A DNA stretch of 8,582 bases, taken from positions 1 to 8,582 of the forward strand of contig CABQCM010000036.1 in NCBI GenBank assembly GCA_902462665.1, given 5' to 3'. Positions 1 to 6,635 of this stretch are shown here, in pieces. Below the pieces are notes generated by a model. The model made no database searches and was not told the origin of the DNA. It worked only from the letters and a program-made list of their open reading frames with translations. Source of the stretch: an uncultured Oscillospiraceae bacterium (GTDB lineage: Bacteria; Bacillota; Clostridia; Oscillospirales; Acutalibacteraceae). The stretch's first letter is position 1. Every line of letters starts with the position of its first letter. A program made the position numbers and the translations under genes.

Positions 1-597
1 CAGCGCCGTGGCGGCCGCCGCACCTTCCAATCCAAACGGAAACACCGCGACCAGCAGCGCGTCGAGTACCATATTGGTTACCCCCGCCGCCACCGTCACG
101 ATCAAGCCGAGCTGGGGCTTTTCAGCCGTAACAAAAAAGCTTTGAAATTCATATTGCAGCAAAAACGCGGGCAAAGCCAGCAGAATAATGCGTCCGTAGG
201 CGACACAGTTCTCCAGCATAACGCCCTGCGCGCCGAGAAGAGACGCGATAGGACGCAGCAAAACAATACCCAGCACCGCAATGACAATACCGCAGGCAGC
301 CGACACATAGACAAACAAAGAAAACAATCGTTTGGCCTTGTCCGGGTCTCCCTCGCCCATGGTTTTGGCGATCAACGCGCTGCCTCCCGTACCGAACATA
401 AAGCCGACGGCGCCGAGTATCATCAAAAAGGGCATAATAAAATTGACGGCGGCAAAGGGCGTTTTCCCCACAAAGTTGGAAACAAAGAAACCGTCTACCA
501 CCCCGTAGATCGAAGTGAAAATCATCATGGCGATGGACGGCAGCGTGAACCGCATTAATTTTCGGTAAGTAAAGTGATCGGATAACGGAATATTCAT
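1..597 (-). CDS. MATE-family efflux transporter, partial (C-terminal part outside the window)
   Basis: A membrane antiporter of the MATE family, expected to export cationic drugs or toxic metabolites using a Na+ or H+ gradient. The 199 visible codons begin MNIPLSDHFTYRKLMRFTLP and contain the usual N-terminal MATE pattern: an amphipathic start, then hydrophobic helices with VDGFFVSNFVG near residue 35, a glycine-rich segment (GAVGFMFGTGG) near 60-70 and the LLGAQ region near 140. The stop lies beyond base 1. The ATG at 595-597 has a GGGAG ribosome site (604-608) six bases upstream, inside the end of the marR-like gene, and only two bases separate the two genes. This implies co-transcription and probably translational coupling, so the pump is likely under control of that regulator. 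The substrate cannot be read from the sequence. It is clearly different from the second MATE gene at 2684-4078. Confidence 0.9.
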   Translation of the reverse strand, partial: MNIPLSDHFTYRKLMRFTLPSIAMMIFTSIYGVVDGFFVSNFVGKTPFAAVNFIMPFLMILGAVGFMFGTGGSALIAKTMGEGDPDKAKRLFSLFVYVSAACGIVIAVLGIVLLRPIASLLGAQGVMLENCVAYGRIILLALPAFLLQYEFQSFFVTAEKPQLGLIVTVAAGVTNMVLDALLVAVFPFGLEGAAAATAL

Positions 598-599
598 TT

Positions 600-1106
600 T
601 CATCTCCCAGTTTCTTCGGTGTTACCGCCGTGTCCCTCACGGCCTGGTTTCGTTGTATTTTCGCCCAGCGACTGCATTCTGCATCTCAGCGCGTCGGTAT
701 ATCGGCCAAACAGGCGAACCATCGCTTCCTGTTCCTCATCATCTAAAATAAGCAACGCGTCGCACTCCGCCTCAACGACCCGGTCCACGGTATTTTGAGC
801 CAGCTCGATTCCACGCGCGGTCAAAACAATTTGTTTTCCGCGGCGGCCCTGCATATGCAGCAGCTCAATATACCCTTTCTCTTCCAGATGTTTGAGAGCG
901 GAGTGAACCGTCTGCTTGGGCTGATACGATGCATCGCAGATCCCGCTTTGGGTCGCGACCGCCTCGTCGGTACGCAGTACGTACAAAATCCAAAAGGCGC
1001 ATTCCGAAAGTCCGAATCGTTTGGCCGCATCGCGGTAGAGATGATCGTTCTCCTTGACGACGCTGTAATACTCCGCCAGTCGTTTTTGCGCCTGTATATT
1101 GCCCAT
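600..1106 (-). CDS. MarR-family transcriptional regulator
   Basis: A 168-residue winged-helix repressor of the MarR type, which binds DNA as a dimer and usually releases it on binding a small phenolic or drug-like ligand. Residues 30-70 carry the helix-turn-helix, with the recognition helix around YQPKQTVHSALKHLEEKGYI (61-80). The wing follows as MQGRRGKQIVLTARG (85-99), matching the family's D/G-R-R-x-K...LT..G pattern. The C-terminal tail after residue 148 is polar and somewhat longer than in typical 140-150-residue members. The ATG at 1104-1106 is preceded by GGAGG about 10 bases upstream. It is the first gene of a two-gene unit with the MATE gene and lies directly behind a promoter covered by a large inverted repeat, which suggests autorepression together with the pump. 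The ligand is unknown. Confidence 0.92.
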   Translation of the reverse strand: MGNIQAQKRLAEYYSVVKENDHLYRDAAKRFGLSECAFWILYVLRTDEAVATQSGICDASYQPKQTVHSALKHLEEKGYIELLHMQGRRGKQIVLTARGIELAQNTVDRVVEAECDALLILDDEEQEAMVRLFGRYTDALRCRMQSLGENTTKPGREGHGGNTEETGR

Positions 1107-1139
1107 GAAAACCGTTCCTCCATTCCGTTGACTCTCCCA

Positions 1140-1196
1140 ACAAAGAGTCCGAAATCAGACCTTAGCATTATAGTCTGATTTCGGACTCTTTGTCAA
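1140..1196 (-). promoter_or_regulatory. marR-MATE promoter with overlapping paired operators
   Basis: On the minus strand TTGACA (1191-1196) and TATAAT (1167-1172) form an exact sigma-70/SigA consensus promoter with an 18-bp spacer. A perfect 21-bp inverted repeat (1140-1160 and 1173-1193, 12-base centre) places one arm over the spacer and the edge of the -35 box, and the other immediately after the -10 box, over the expected start site near 1160. Each arm is itself a near-palindrome of the form GTCnGAnnTCnGAC (1147-1160 and 1173-1186), typical of MarR dimer sites. The architecture fits repression of the marR-like gene by its own product. The binding protein is inferred. Confidence 0.85.
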
Positions 1197-1274
1197 GTGC
1201 TTTTTACGGTTCCAGTTGACAACTTATTTTACAGACAAAATCGCCGCATCGCTCAAGACCGGATGACACGCACA

Positions 1275-1901
1275 TTACTTTTTTGCTTTGGGCAGATTCC
1301 AATGAAAATGGGCCGCCAGAGCACGGATGAAAACCACGGCCGCCATACCGGCCAGCATAGCGGGAACACTGCCAAACCTCCACAACCCGGCGCACAGGAC
1401 GGCGCCGGCCAAAGAGGCGGAGGCATAGACATGCTTGACGAAGATATAGGGCACCTCCTGAGCCAGCAAATCCCGCAGGACGCCGCCGCCTACGCCGGTA
1501 AGCACCCCCACAAAGACCAACAGAAAAAAAGTGGGGGTAGTCGCTCTCGTAAAAGCCAGTTCTATCCCAAGGACGGTGAAAGCTCCCAGCCCCAGAGTAT
1601 CCATCCAAAACAGCAGCCGATTATAGTGAACCGGGTTGTGCATCAGCAACCGCCGAAGCCGCCGGGAGAAAAATACCGCCGAGGTTGCAATCGCCACGAT
1701 AGCGCAGGTGGGATTCTGAAAGGCCAGAGGTGGCGTTACTCCCAGGATGAGATCCCGGATCACCCCGCCGCCGGTGGCAGTGGTCAGCCCTAAAATGCAC
1801 ACCCCAAAGATGTCCATATTCTTGTTCAGACCGATCATCGCCCCTGAGGCGGCAAAGGCCAACGTACCAAAAATATTTACCACAAAAATAAACGTATCCA
1901 T
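1275..1901 (-). CDS. TRIC/UPF0126-family membrane protein (YicG/YadS-like)
   Basis: A 208-residue integral membrane protein made of two homologous halves, as in bacterial TRIC-type (UPF0126) proteins, which form trimeric cation channels in the inner membrane. The duplicated signature is clear: MDIFGV (29-34) followed by GGGVIRDLILG (44-54) in the first half, and MDTLGL (100-105) followed by GGGVLRDLLAQEVP (138-151) in the second. About seven hydrophobic segments are visible, and the length matches the family's usual 200-210 residues. The first residues align with family N-termini, which supports the ATG at 1899-1901. That start has no ribosome site, because the -10 box of its promoter lies only six bases upstream. 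The gene stands alone. I see no clear terminator before the marR promoter about 80 bases downstream. The physiological ion and role are unknown for most bacterial members. Confidence 0.92.
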   Translation of the reverse strand: MDTFIFVVNIFGTLAFAASGAMIGLNKNMDIFGVCILGLTTATGGGVIRDLILGVTPPLAFQNPTCAIVAIATSAVFFSRRLRRLLMHNPVHYNRLLFWMDTLGLGAFTVLGIELAFTRATTPTFFLLVFVGVLTGVGGGVLRDLLAQEVPYIFVKHVYASASLAGAVLCAGLWRFGSVPAMLAGMAAVVFIRALAAHFHWNLPKAKK

Positions 1902-1907
1902 ACCGCT

Positions 1908-1935
1908 ATTATATCGGAAAACGGGCGGTTGTCAA
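1908..1935 (-). promoter_or_regulatory. Consensus promoter of the TRIC-family gene, predicting a leaderless mRNA
   Basis: TTGACA (1930-1935) and TATAAT (1908-1913) are separated by 16 bp on the minus strand. Only six bases (AGCGGT) lie between the -10 box and the ATG, so transcription should begin at or next to the A of the start codon and leave no room for a ribosome-binding site. Confidence 0.75.
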
Positions 1936-2042
1936 CCGGTTTCCAACGCAACAGGACAAGGGACGCCGGATCAGCTTACGCTCAACGAGCAAAAGCCGGA
2001 CTACATTTTCGATTTCAGCAACGAAACAAACCAAAACCCGAA

Positions 2043-2558
2043 TTACAATTCTCCCTCATATTCCATGGAACGCATCGACATGCTTCCGTCCAGCTTCTGA
2101 AATTTCCCGTACCTCACAAAGTGCAGCCCGCACTTTTTCATCACATTACCCGAGGCAAGATTCGGCTCGCAATGAGAGGCGGCAAATTTTCGCGCGCCAA
2201 AGTGGATACGGGCATAGTTTATCATCGCTTTTACCGCTTCTGTCGCATATCCCATTCCCCAACAGTCGTATCGAAAATTATAGCCGAATCCCCAACAGCC
2301 TTTGAGAGAGCGAAACCCAATATCTCCGCTGCCAATCAGCTTGCCGTCGGAAATACGCTCGAACCCAAAATGATAGTTTTCACCCTGCTCGATGGAGGCA
2401 AGCCATTTTCTCACCTGCTCAATGTCTGTATAAGTGGTGTAAACCATATACCTCGAGACTCTCTCGTCGCTGACCCATTCAAACACAGCTTCCGCGTCGT
2501 CAAGGTTCAGAGGGCGCAGCAGCAGCCGTTCTGTATGGATCTGAATATGATGCTTCAT
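2043..2558 (-). CDS. GNAT-family N-acetyltransferase (RimJ/RimL-like)
   Basis: A cytoplasmic acetyl-CoA-dependent N-acetyltransferase of 171 residues. The start region IHTERLLLRPLNLDDAEAVFEW (7-28) is the typical opening of RimJ/RimL-like GNATs. The acetyl-CoA pyrophosphate-binding motif A is WGMGYATEAVKAMINYA (100-116). The motif B region CEPNLASGNVMKKCGLHFV (130-148) carries the usual N..S..V..K.G pattern. The substrate (ribosomal protein N-terminus, other protein, antibiotic or small molecule) cannot be deduced. The ATG at 2556-2558 is preferred because the family starts here. A GTG three codons upstream (2565-2567) is in frame and sits in a G-rich ribosome-site-like stretch (GGGTGGGAAGG), so it could be the true start. 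It is likely a single-gene unit with a leader of about 75 bases. Confidence 0.88.
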   Translation of the reverse strand: MKHHIQIHTERLLLRPLNLDDAEAVFEWVSDERVSRYMVYTTYTDIEQVRKWLASIEQGENYHFGFERISDGKLIGSGDIGFRSLKGCWGFGYNFRYDCWGMGYATEAVKAMINYARIHFGARKFAASHCEPNLASGNVMKKCGLHFVRYGKFQKLDGSMSMRSMEYEGEL

Positions 2559-2638
2559 CCTTCCCACCCACTTGGTATTTACTGAATTTCTGTTATCAAA
2601 CCACGAAACAAACGGAAACGGTTCGGTCGATGACTTCT

Positions 2639-2668
2639 ATTTTATCATAAAAGCGCCACGAATGGCAA
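2639..2668 (-). promoter_or_regulatory. Possible promoter of the GNAT gene
   Basis: TTGCCA (2663-2668) and TAAAAT (2639-2644) with an 18-bp spacer on the minus strand, upstream of the acetyltransferase gene. The match is moderate. The -35 overlaps a short GCCA-TTCG-TGGC hairpin (2655-2666) followed by GCTTTTA, which may instead or also end transcription from the MATE gene. Confidence 0.4.
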
Positions 2669-2683
2669 ATGCTGTTTTTCCAT

Positions 2684-4078
2684 TTATGATTCATTAGCTT
2701 GTTCCTTTAGTGATTTCAAAAATACTACAGTCAACGCCGCAGCAACAATCATGGCGATGAAATCCGCAATCGGCGCGGCAAACAGGATTCCTTCTATGCC
2801 GAAAAATCTCGGAAGAATGAGGATCAGCGGAATAAAGCAGACGATGTCACGAATCATTGAGGAAATAACCGCCTGCGTTGGCTTTCCGACTGCCTGAAAG
2901 AAAATGGATGTCATTTTAATCGTGCAGGTGAATGTAACGAGCGAAAGGAAAATGCGGAAAGTTTTTTCGGCAAAAATCCAGTAATCTTCAGGATTGGGGA
3001 TATTCGTCGGCGTTCCGAAAATGCGAACGACAGCCTGCGGCGAAAGTTCAAACAGTAAGGTGGAAGCCACGCCGATAACCAGCGTACATATAAGAATGGA
3101 TTTGTATAGCTGTTTTACTCTGCCATAATTCTTTGCGCCCATATTGTATCCAATGATCGGCTGGCAACCAAGCACGATTCCCACAACCAAGTTGATAACG
3201 ACCGTGAAAACCTTGCTTTCAATGCCGATAATAGCGATCGGAATATCCGCACCGTACTGTGATAGCGCACCGTATTTCGCCAACATAATGTTGCAGACAA
3301 GAGAGATAATGACGATTGTCATCTGCGTAATAAAAGAGGATGTTCCAAGCTTTAATGCGCCGCCGAACGCTTTGAAATCGGGAACAAAGCTCTGCTTTGT
3401 AAGCTTGAAGGTTTTGGTGCGGAAGAAATAAACCAGGCTGATGACAAAGGAAACAAATTGCCCGATAACAGTAGCAAGCGCTGCGCCTGTCATACCCCAA
3501 TGGAAGCCGAAAATCATAACGGGGTCAAGAATGATATTGATTATAGCGCCCAGCAGCATAGAAGCCATCGACCACGCGGGACTGCCGTCCGCACGGATGA
3601 CGGCGTTCATCATGTTAGAAAGCATATACACCGGAAAAAAGGCTAAAATGATATTGAAATATTCTACTGCCATACCGATACTGTTTTCCGACGCGCCGAA
3701 CAGAGTCAAAAGCTGTGTTTTCAGGGGAAAGAAAATCGCCATAAGGACAAGGCTTGAAAAAAGCGTGACAAGGATACCCGTGCCGATCGCTTTATGCGAT
3801 GACTGCATATCCCGCTTGCCCTGACAAATGTTAAGATAAGCGGCGCAGCCGTCCCCAAAGCACCATGCAAATGCCTGTGCGATAATAAAGATCGGGAAAA
3901 CAACGCCGGTTGCCGCATTCCCGAGAGCGCTCAGTTCGCTGTTGCCGATAAATATTTGGTCAACGATGTTGTAGAGAGCACTCACTAAAAGGGAGAGTAC
4001 ACAAGGAATGGAAAATTTCAGCATCAGCTTTGAGATTTTTTCCGTTCCTAAAAATTGACTGGATTCTGACTGATTCAT
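2684..4078 (-). CDS. MATE-family multidrug efflux transporter (MepA-like)
   Basis: A complete 464-residue transporter of the MATE/NorM superfamily, predicted to have 12 membrane helices arranged as two six-helix bundles and to export drugs or metabolites in exchange for Na+ or H+. The N-terminus MNQSESSQFLGTEKISKLML is followed by FSIPCVLSLLVSALYNIVDQ and IFIGN, the classic first-helix pattern of clostridial MepA-like MATEs. The second half repeats the pattern (NLVVGIVLGCQPIIGYNMGA). The length is normal. The ATG at 4076-4078 is chosen because AGGAGG (4084-4089) lies five bases upstream; an in-frame ATG six codons earlier would place that ribosome site inside the gene. The gene is preceded by a strong promoter and, between promoter and gene, a terminator-like hairpin. 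GC content is lower than in the flanking TRIC and guaA genes. The substrate is unknown. Confidence 0.93.
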   Translation of the reverse strand: MNQSESSQFLGTEKISKLMLKFSIPCVLSLLVSALYNIVDQIFIGNSELSALGNAATGVVFPIFIIAQAFAWCFGDGCAAYLNICQGKRDMQSSHKAIGTGILVTLFSSLVLMAIFFPLKTQLLTLFGASENSIGMAVEYFNIILAFFPVYMLSNMMNAVIRADGSPAWSMASMLLGAIINIILDPVMIFGFHWGMTGAALATVIGQFVSFVISLVYFFRTKTFKLTKQSFVPDFKAFGGALKLGTSSFITQMTIVIISLVCNIMLAKYGALSQYGADIPIAIIGIESKVFTVVINLVVGIVLGCQPIIGYNMGAKNYGRVKQLYKSILICTLVIGVASTLLFELSPQAVVRIFGTPTNIPNPEDYWIFAEKTFRIFLSLVTFTCTIKMTSIFFQAVGKPTQAVISSMIRDIVCFIPLILILPRFFGIEGILFAAPIADFIAMIVAAALTVVFLKSLKEQANES

Positions 4079-4151
4079 AATTGCCTCCTGAAACAATAGT
4101 ATTGCGGAGTCTTTATCAGAGAGAAAGCTACCTGAAAACTACGAAGAACAT

Positions 4152-4191
4152 AAAAATAAGAGCGCAGAATCGTCGTGATTCTACGCTCTTA
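4152..4191 (-). terminator. Hairpin with U-tract in the MATE leader (attenuator-like)
   Basis: Arms 4157-4171 and 4177-4191 pair over 15 positions with one mismatch around a 5-base loop. On the minus strand they are followed by TTTTT (4152-4156). This has the form of an intrinsic terminator. It lies only about 12 bases after the predicted start site at 4203 and about 75 bases before the MATE ATG, so it would stop most transcripts unless something overrides it. No alternative antiterminator helix is evident in the very short upstream leader. The opposite strand lacks a U-tract. Confidence 0.72.
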
Positions 4192-4209
4192 TGGCTGTTC
4201 GACTTATAT

Positions 4210-4238
4210 ACTATAGCAGAAAAGCCTTCATTTGTCAA
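4210..4238 (-). promoter_or_regulatory. Strong promoter of the second MATE gene
   Basis: TTGACA (4233-4238), a 17-bp spacer and TATAGT (4210-4215) on the minus strand form a near-perfect SigA promoter. The start site is expected near 4203, upstream of the leader hairpin. Confidence 0.82.
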
Positions 4239-4297
4239 TCTCAAAGCTTTTGAAAAGTTAAAACAAAGCGTGCAGGAACAAGCTGAAAGATATATAT

Positions 4298-4341
4298 AAC
4301 AAAAAGAGCTACAGACTAGCGCAAAGATCTGTCAGCTCTTT
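4298..4341 (-). terminator. Intrinsic terminator, possibly the displaced guaA terminator
   Basis: AAAGAGCT-ACAGA (4303-4315) pairs with TCTGT-C-AGCTCTTT (4328-4341), 13 pairs with one bulged base. On the minus strand it is followed by a T-rich run (TTTTTG in total from the arm onward). No intact minus-strand gene lies just upstream; what does is a guaA-tail-like sequence ending at 4362. It would also insulate the MATE promoter from upstream transcription. On the plus strand the tail TTTATTTA is weaker. Confidence 0.65.
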
Positions 4342-4361
4342 ATTTATGAATAGTCTGAACG

Positions 4362-4373
4362 TTATTCCCACTC
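4362..4373 (-). repeat. Direct repeat of the guaA 3' end (att-like site, distal copy)
   Basis: On the minus strand this reads GAG TGG GAA TAA, which encodes EWE-stop. It matches the last codons of guaA (7003-7014) in 11 of 12 bases, with 10 contiguous. The guaA copy lies 2,641 bp away in the same orientation. The 3' end of guaA is an established integration site for genomic islands, so this is read as the distal att copy. The preceding codon, GTC, would give VEWE, a plausible GuaA C-terminus. Confidence 0.55.
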
Positions 4374-4548
4374 GACGAGGAGGAAACCATTCTGTTTATA
4401 GATTTTTGCTTCTCGTTAGTCCTGTTCTTTTGATGATGCGATGTATCTGAATTATCCTGGATTAAATCGTCCTTGTTATCATTTTGTTTGAAATTTCAAT
4501 ACATATCGCACGAATGTAAGAACTTTTTTGCGAGTTTTCAATAACACC
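4374..4548. other. AT-rich gene-free spacer between the att-like repeat and the T-box promoter
   Basis: No gene is recognised here. A minus-strand frame ending at 4362 is open for only 16 codons, and another polar frame (about 4340-4490) resembles no family I know. Sampled GC is about 30%, the lowest in the window, which fits the junction of an inserted element or decayed DNA. Confidence 0.5.
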
Positions 4549-4577
4549 TTGACGCTTTCATAACTTTGTGGTATACT
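4549..4577 (+). promoter_or_regulatory. Promoter of the T-box-proS unit
   Basis: TTGACG (4549-4554), a 17-bp spacer and TATACT (4572-4577). The start is expected near 4584, giving a leader of about 305 bases before the proS ATG. Confidence 0.82.
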
Positions 4578-4589
4578 TCATGAAATTAA

Positions 4590-4856
4590 ACACAAAAGCT
4601 ATGATAAGAAATAGTAAGCATCTCGGATTTTCAGAGAGAAGGCGGTCGGTGCGAGCCTTTATTGAAAAGATGCCTAACCCATCTTTGAGCTGTGAGCTGA
4701 AATGTCAGTAAGCCTCGCCGGGTTCTCCCGTTACAGAGATATGGCATCGGAATTTTCCCGTGCCTGAAAGTGCGGATCATATCCGAATTTAGGTGGTACC
4801 ACGGACTTAGATTTAGTTCGCCCTAAGCTGATGTAATGTCGGTTTAGGGCTTTTTT
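4590..4856 (+). ncRNA. T-box riboswitch (proline-type) upstream of proS
   Basis: A tRNA-sensing leader that lets transcription of proS continue when uncharged tRNA-Pro accumulates. The stem I base (AGCT near 4597-4600 with AGCT near 4688-4691) carries the UATGA/TTTGAG kink-turn-like motif. The specifier loop has AGTA (4613-4616) on its 5' side, and the GCATCT/AGATGC stem (4618-4623/4668-4673) lies above it. On the 3' side, between 4674 and 4681, is CTAACCCA, which offers CCC (4678-4680) or CCA (4679-4681); both are proline codons. The conserved T-box AGGTGGTACCACGGA is at 4791-4805, paired through TCCG (4782-4785) with CGGA (4802-4805) as the antiterminator. Its TGGT complements an ACCA tRNA end, as expected for bacterial tRNA-Pro with discriminator A. 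The competing terminator follows at 4820-4856. Confidence 0.93.
4820..4856 (+). terminator. T-box-controlled terminator
   Basis: GCCCTAA (4820-4826) pairs with TTAGGGC (4844-4850), followed by TTTTTT (4851-4856). CTTAG at 4806-4810, just after the T-box, can alternatively pair with CTAAG at 4823-4827 and so compete for the 5' arm. Confidence 0.88.
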
Positions 4857-4889
4857 GTGTTCAAAAGCATAAAAACGGAGGTATCTTTT

Positions 4890-6581
4890 ATGAAACTTGA
4901 AAAACTTGTCGGAGAGTCAGACTGTATCGTTGACAGCCACGCTTTGATGGTGCGCGGCGGCTATATGAAGTATGTTGCAAACGGTATTTTTTCTTCCTAT
5001 ATGCCGCTGAAAAGAGTAACCCGCAAGATTGAGCAAATCATCCGTAAAGAGATGGATGCCATCGACGGACAAGAAGTACAATTTCCTGTTGTTATGCCTG
5101 CTTCTATTTGGCAGGAGTCCGGCAGATACGAAAGTATCGGCAAAGAAATGGCTCGCTTTAATGACCGCAGCGGAAGTCCCCTTGTTCTTGGTATGACGCA
5201 TGAAGAAGCCGCTGTTCACCTTGTCCGTGATTACGGGCAGAGTTATATGAAATATCCTTTTATGGTGTATCAGATTCAAACGAAGTTTCGTGATGAAGCA
5301 AGACCGAGAGCCGGACTGATTCGTGTGCGTGAATTCACCATGAAGGATGCTTATTCCTTCCATACAAGCCAGGCAGACTTAGAAGCGTATTACGATAAGT
5401 GTCATAAAGCTTATGAGCGCATATACGCAAGAGTAGGATTACCGGAGGTTCTTTCGGTTGCTTCCGATTCTGGTATGATGGGCGGTAGTATTTCTCATGA
5501 ATTTATGCTACTCACCCCTATCGGTGAAGATTCTATTGCCATGTGTACGGAATGTGATTACCGTGCCAATATGGAAGCGGCGGAGTGTATCATTCATAAC
5601 AAAAGAAACGATATTTCCGATGAACTGACTTTGGTACACACCCCGAACATTCACACCATTGAGGATGTTTGCGAGTTCCTGCATTGTGATGAAAAAACTT
5701 CCTGTAAGGCAGTTGTGTATCAGCGTAATTCCGATGACCATTATATCGTATTGTTTATTCGCGGTGATCTGGAGGTCAATGAAACCAAACTAACAAATCA
5801 TTTAGGCTATGACATTCATCCGGCAGTTATTACCAAAGAAAGCGGACTTAACGCAGGATATATCGGTCCTATTAATTTGAACGGCAGTTTCACCGTCCTG
5901 TATGATCGTTCCCTTGAAGGAATGAATAATCTTTCTTGCGGTGCGAATGTATGCGAATATCACTACACAGGTCTTGATATGAGCCGTGATGTAAAAGGTG
6001 CGGAATACCACGATTTCGCCAAGATGCAGGAAGGCGGCATTTGCCCGCATTGCGGCAAACCCGCCATTACGGTATCCCGCGGCATAGAAGTAGGAAACAT
6101 CTTCCAGCTTGGCACCAAATATACCAAGTCTATGAATATGACTTATATCGACGGCAACGGAGAAAAGCAGTATCCGATTATGGGGTGCTACGGTATCGGC
6201 GTCGGTAGACTTGCCGCATCAATCTGTGAAGCTCATCACGATGATTATGGACCAATCTGGCCTTTGGCAGTTGCACCGTGGCAGGTACACATCTGTGCTG
6301 TTCGTGCTGACGACGCCGAGGTTCAGGCTTACGCCGATAAGTTGTATGAAGACCTGCAAAACAAAGGGGTGGAAGTCATTTATGATGACCGCAGGGTTAG
6401 TGCCGGTGTCATGTTCTCGGATGCTGACCTGCTTGGTGTACCGTTCAGAATGATTGTCAGCCCCAGAAATATGAAGCAGAATATCGTTGAAATCGTTTCG
6501 AGAGATAAGAGCTTTTCTGCAAACGCTTCTATGAATAAGGCGGCGGATGAAGTGCTGAAAATACTGTCAGAAGCAAAATAA
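4890..6581 (+). CDS. proS: Prolyl-tRNA synthetase, bacterial type with editing domain
   Basis: A class II aminoacyl-tRNA synthetase that charges tRNA-Pro with proline in the cytoplasm; 563 residues, the usual size for the bacterial form. Class II motif 1 surrounds FPVVMP (65-70). THEE (103-106) and motif 2, FRDEARPRAGLIRVREFTMK (133-152), build the active site, and motif 3 is GCYGIGVGR (432-440). Between them lies the YbaK-like insertion that hydrolyses mischarged Ala-tRNA-Pro, with K273 in the KTSCKAVVYQ segment and the GYIGP loop (323-327). Cysteine pairs CTEC (219-222) and CPHC (385-388) resemble a metal site. The anticodon-binding domain follows from about 465. The ATG at 4890 has GGAGG (4877-4881) upstream; a GTG at 4857 overlaps the end of the leader terminator and is rejected. 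It is controlled by the T-box leader. It lies on the opposite strand from its neighbours, is lower in GC than guaA, and sits between guaA-type repeats, so it may be an acquired extra copy. Confidence 0.96.
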   Translation: MKLEKLVGESDCIVDSHALMVRGGYMKYVANGIFSSYMPLKRVTRKIEQIIRKEMDAIDGQEVQFPVVMPASIWQESGRYESIGKEMARFNDRSGSPLVLGMTHEEAAVHLVRDYGQSYMKYPFMVYQIQTKFRDEARPRAGLIRVREFTMKDAYSFHTSQADLEAYYDKCHKAYERIYARVGLPEVLSVASDSGMMGGSISHEFMLLTPIGEDSIAMCTECDYRANMEAAECIIHNKRNDISDELTLVHTPNIHTIEDVCEFLHCDEKTSCKAVVYQRNSDDHYIVLFIRGDLEVNETKLTNHLGYDIHPAVITKESGLNAGYIGPINLNGSFTVLYDRSLEGMNNLSCGANVCEYHYTGLDMSRDVKGAEYHDFAKMQEGGICPHCGKPAITVSRGIEVGNIFQLGTKYTKSMNMTYIDGNGEKQYPIMGCYGIGVGRLAASICEAHHDDYGPIWPLAVAPWQVHICAVRADDAEVQAYADKLYEDLQNKGVEVIYDDRRVSAGVMFSDADLLGVPFRMIVSPRNMKQNIVEIVSRDKSFSANASMNKAADEVLKILSEAK

Positions 6582-6596
6582 ATTCTATTATAAAAT

Positions 6597-6632
6597 GGCG
6601 GCAAGGAGATTTTCTCCCCCTGCCGCCGCTTT
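6597..6632 (+). terminator. Terminator hairpin between proS and tnpV remnant (possibly bidirectional)
   Basis: GGCGGCA (6597-6603) pairs with TGCCGCC (6621-6627), and the stem continues inward with GGAGA/TCTCC (6605-6609/6613-6617). The plus-strand tail (GCTTTCGGTT) is only moderately T-rich. The minus-strand tail reads ATTTTATAATA. It lies 16 bases after the proS stop and close to the end of the converging tnpV remnant. Confidence 0.7.
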
Positions 6633-6635
6633 CGG

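Noticed and set aside
1197..1793. A 198-codon plus-strand frame opposite the TRIC gene
   Set aside because: Low-complexity Q/H/G/P-rich translation, antisense to a well-supported gene, no ribosome site.
1936..2042. Possible terminator after the GNAT gene (GCTC-aac-GAGC and CCGG pairs)
   Set aside because: Stems are very short and no T-tract follows on either strand.
1929..2585. A 218-codon plus-strand frame opposite the GNAT gene
   Set aside because: Antisense to a recognised acetyltransferase and without motifs.
4128..4151. A seven-residue minus-strand frame (MFFVVFR) just after the MATE leader hairpin, considered as a regulatory leader peptide
   Set aside because: It starts after the U-tract and has no ribosome site, so it could not control that hairpin by ribosome stalling.
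4081..4299. A 72-codon plus-strand frame in the MATE leader region
   Set aside because: It is explained by the minus-strand promoter and hairpin; no ribosome site and no recognisable family.
4340..4490. A polar minus-strand open frame of about 50 codons, considered as a recombinase tail
   Set aside because: No start, no recognised motif, and its stop lies inside the terminator hairpin; probably chance in AT-rich DNA.
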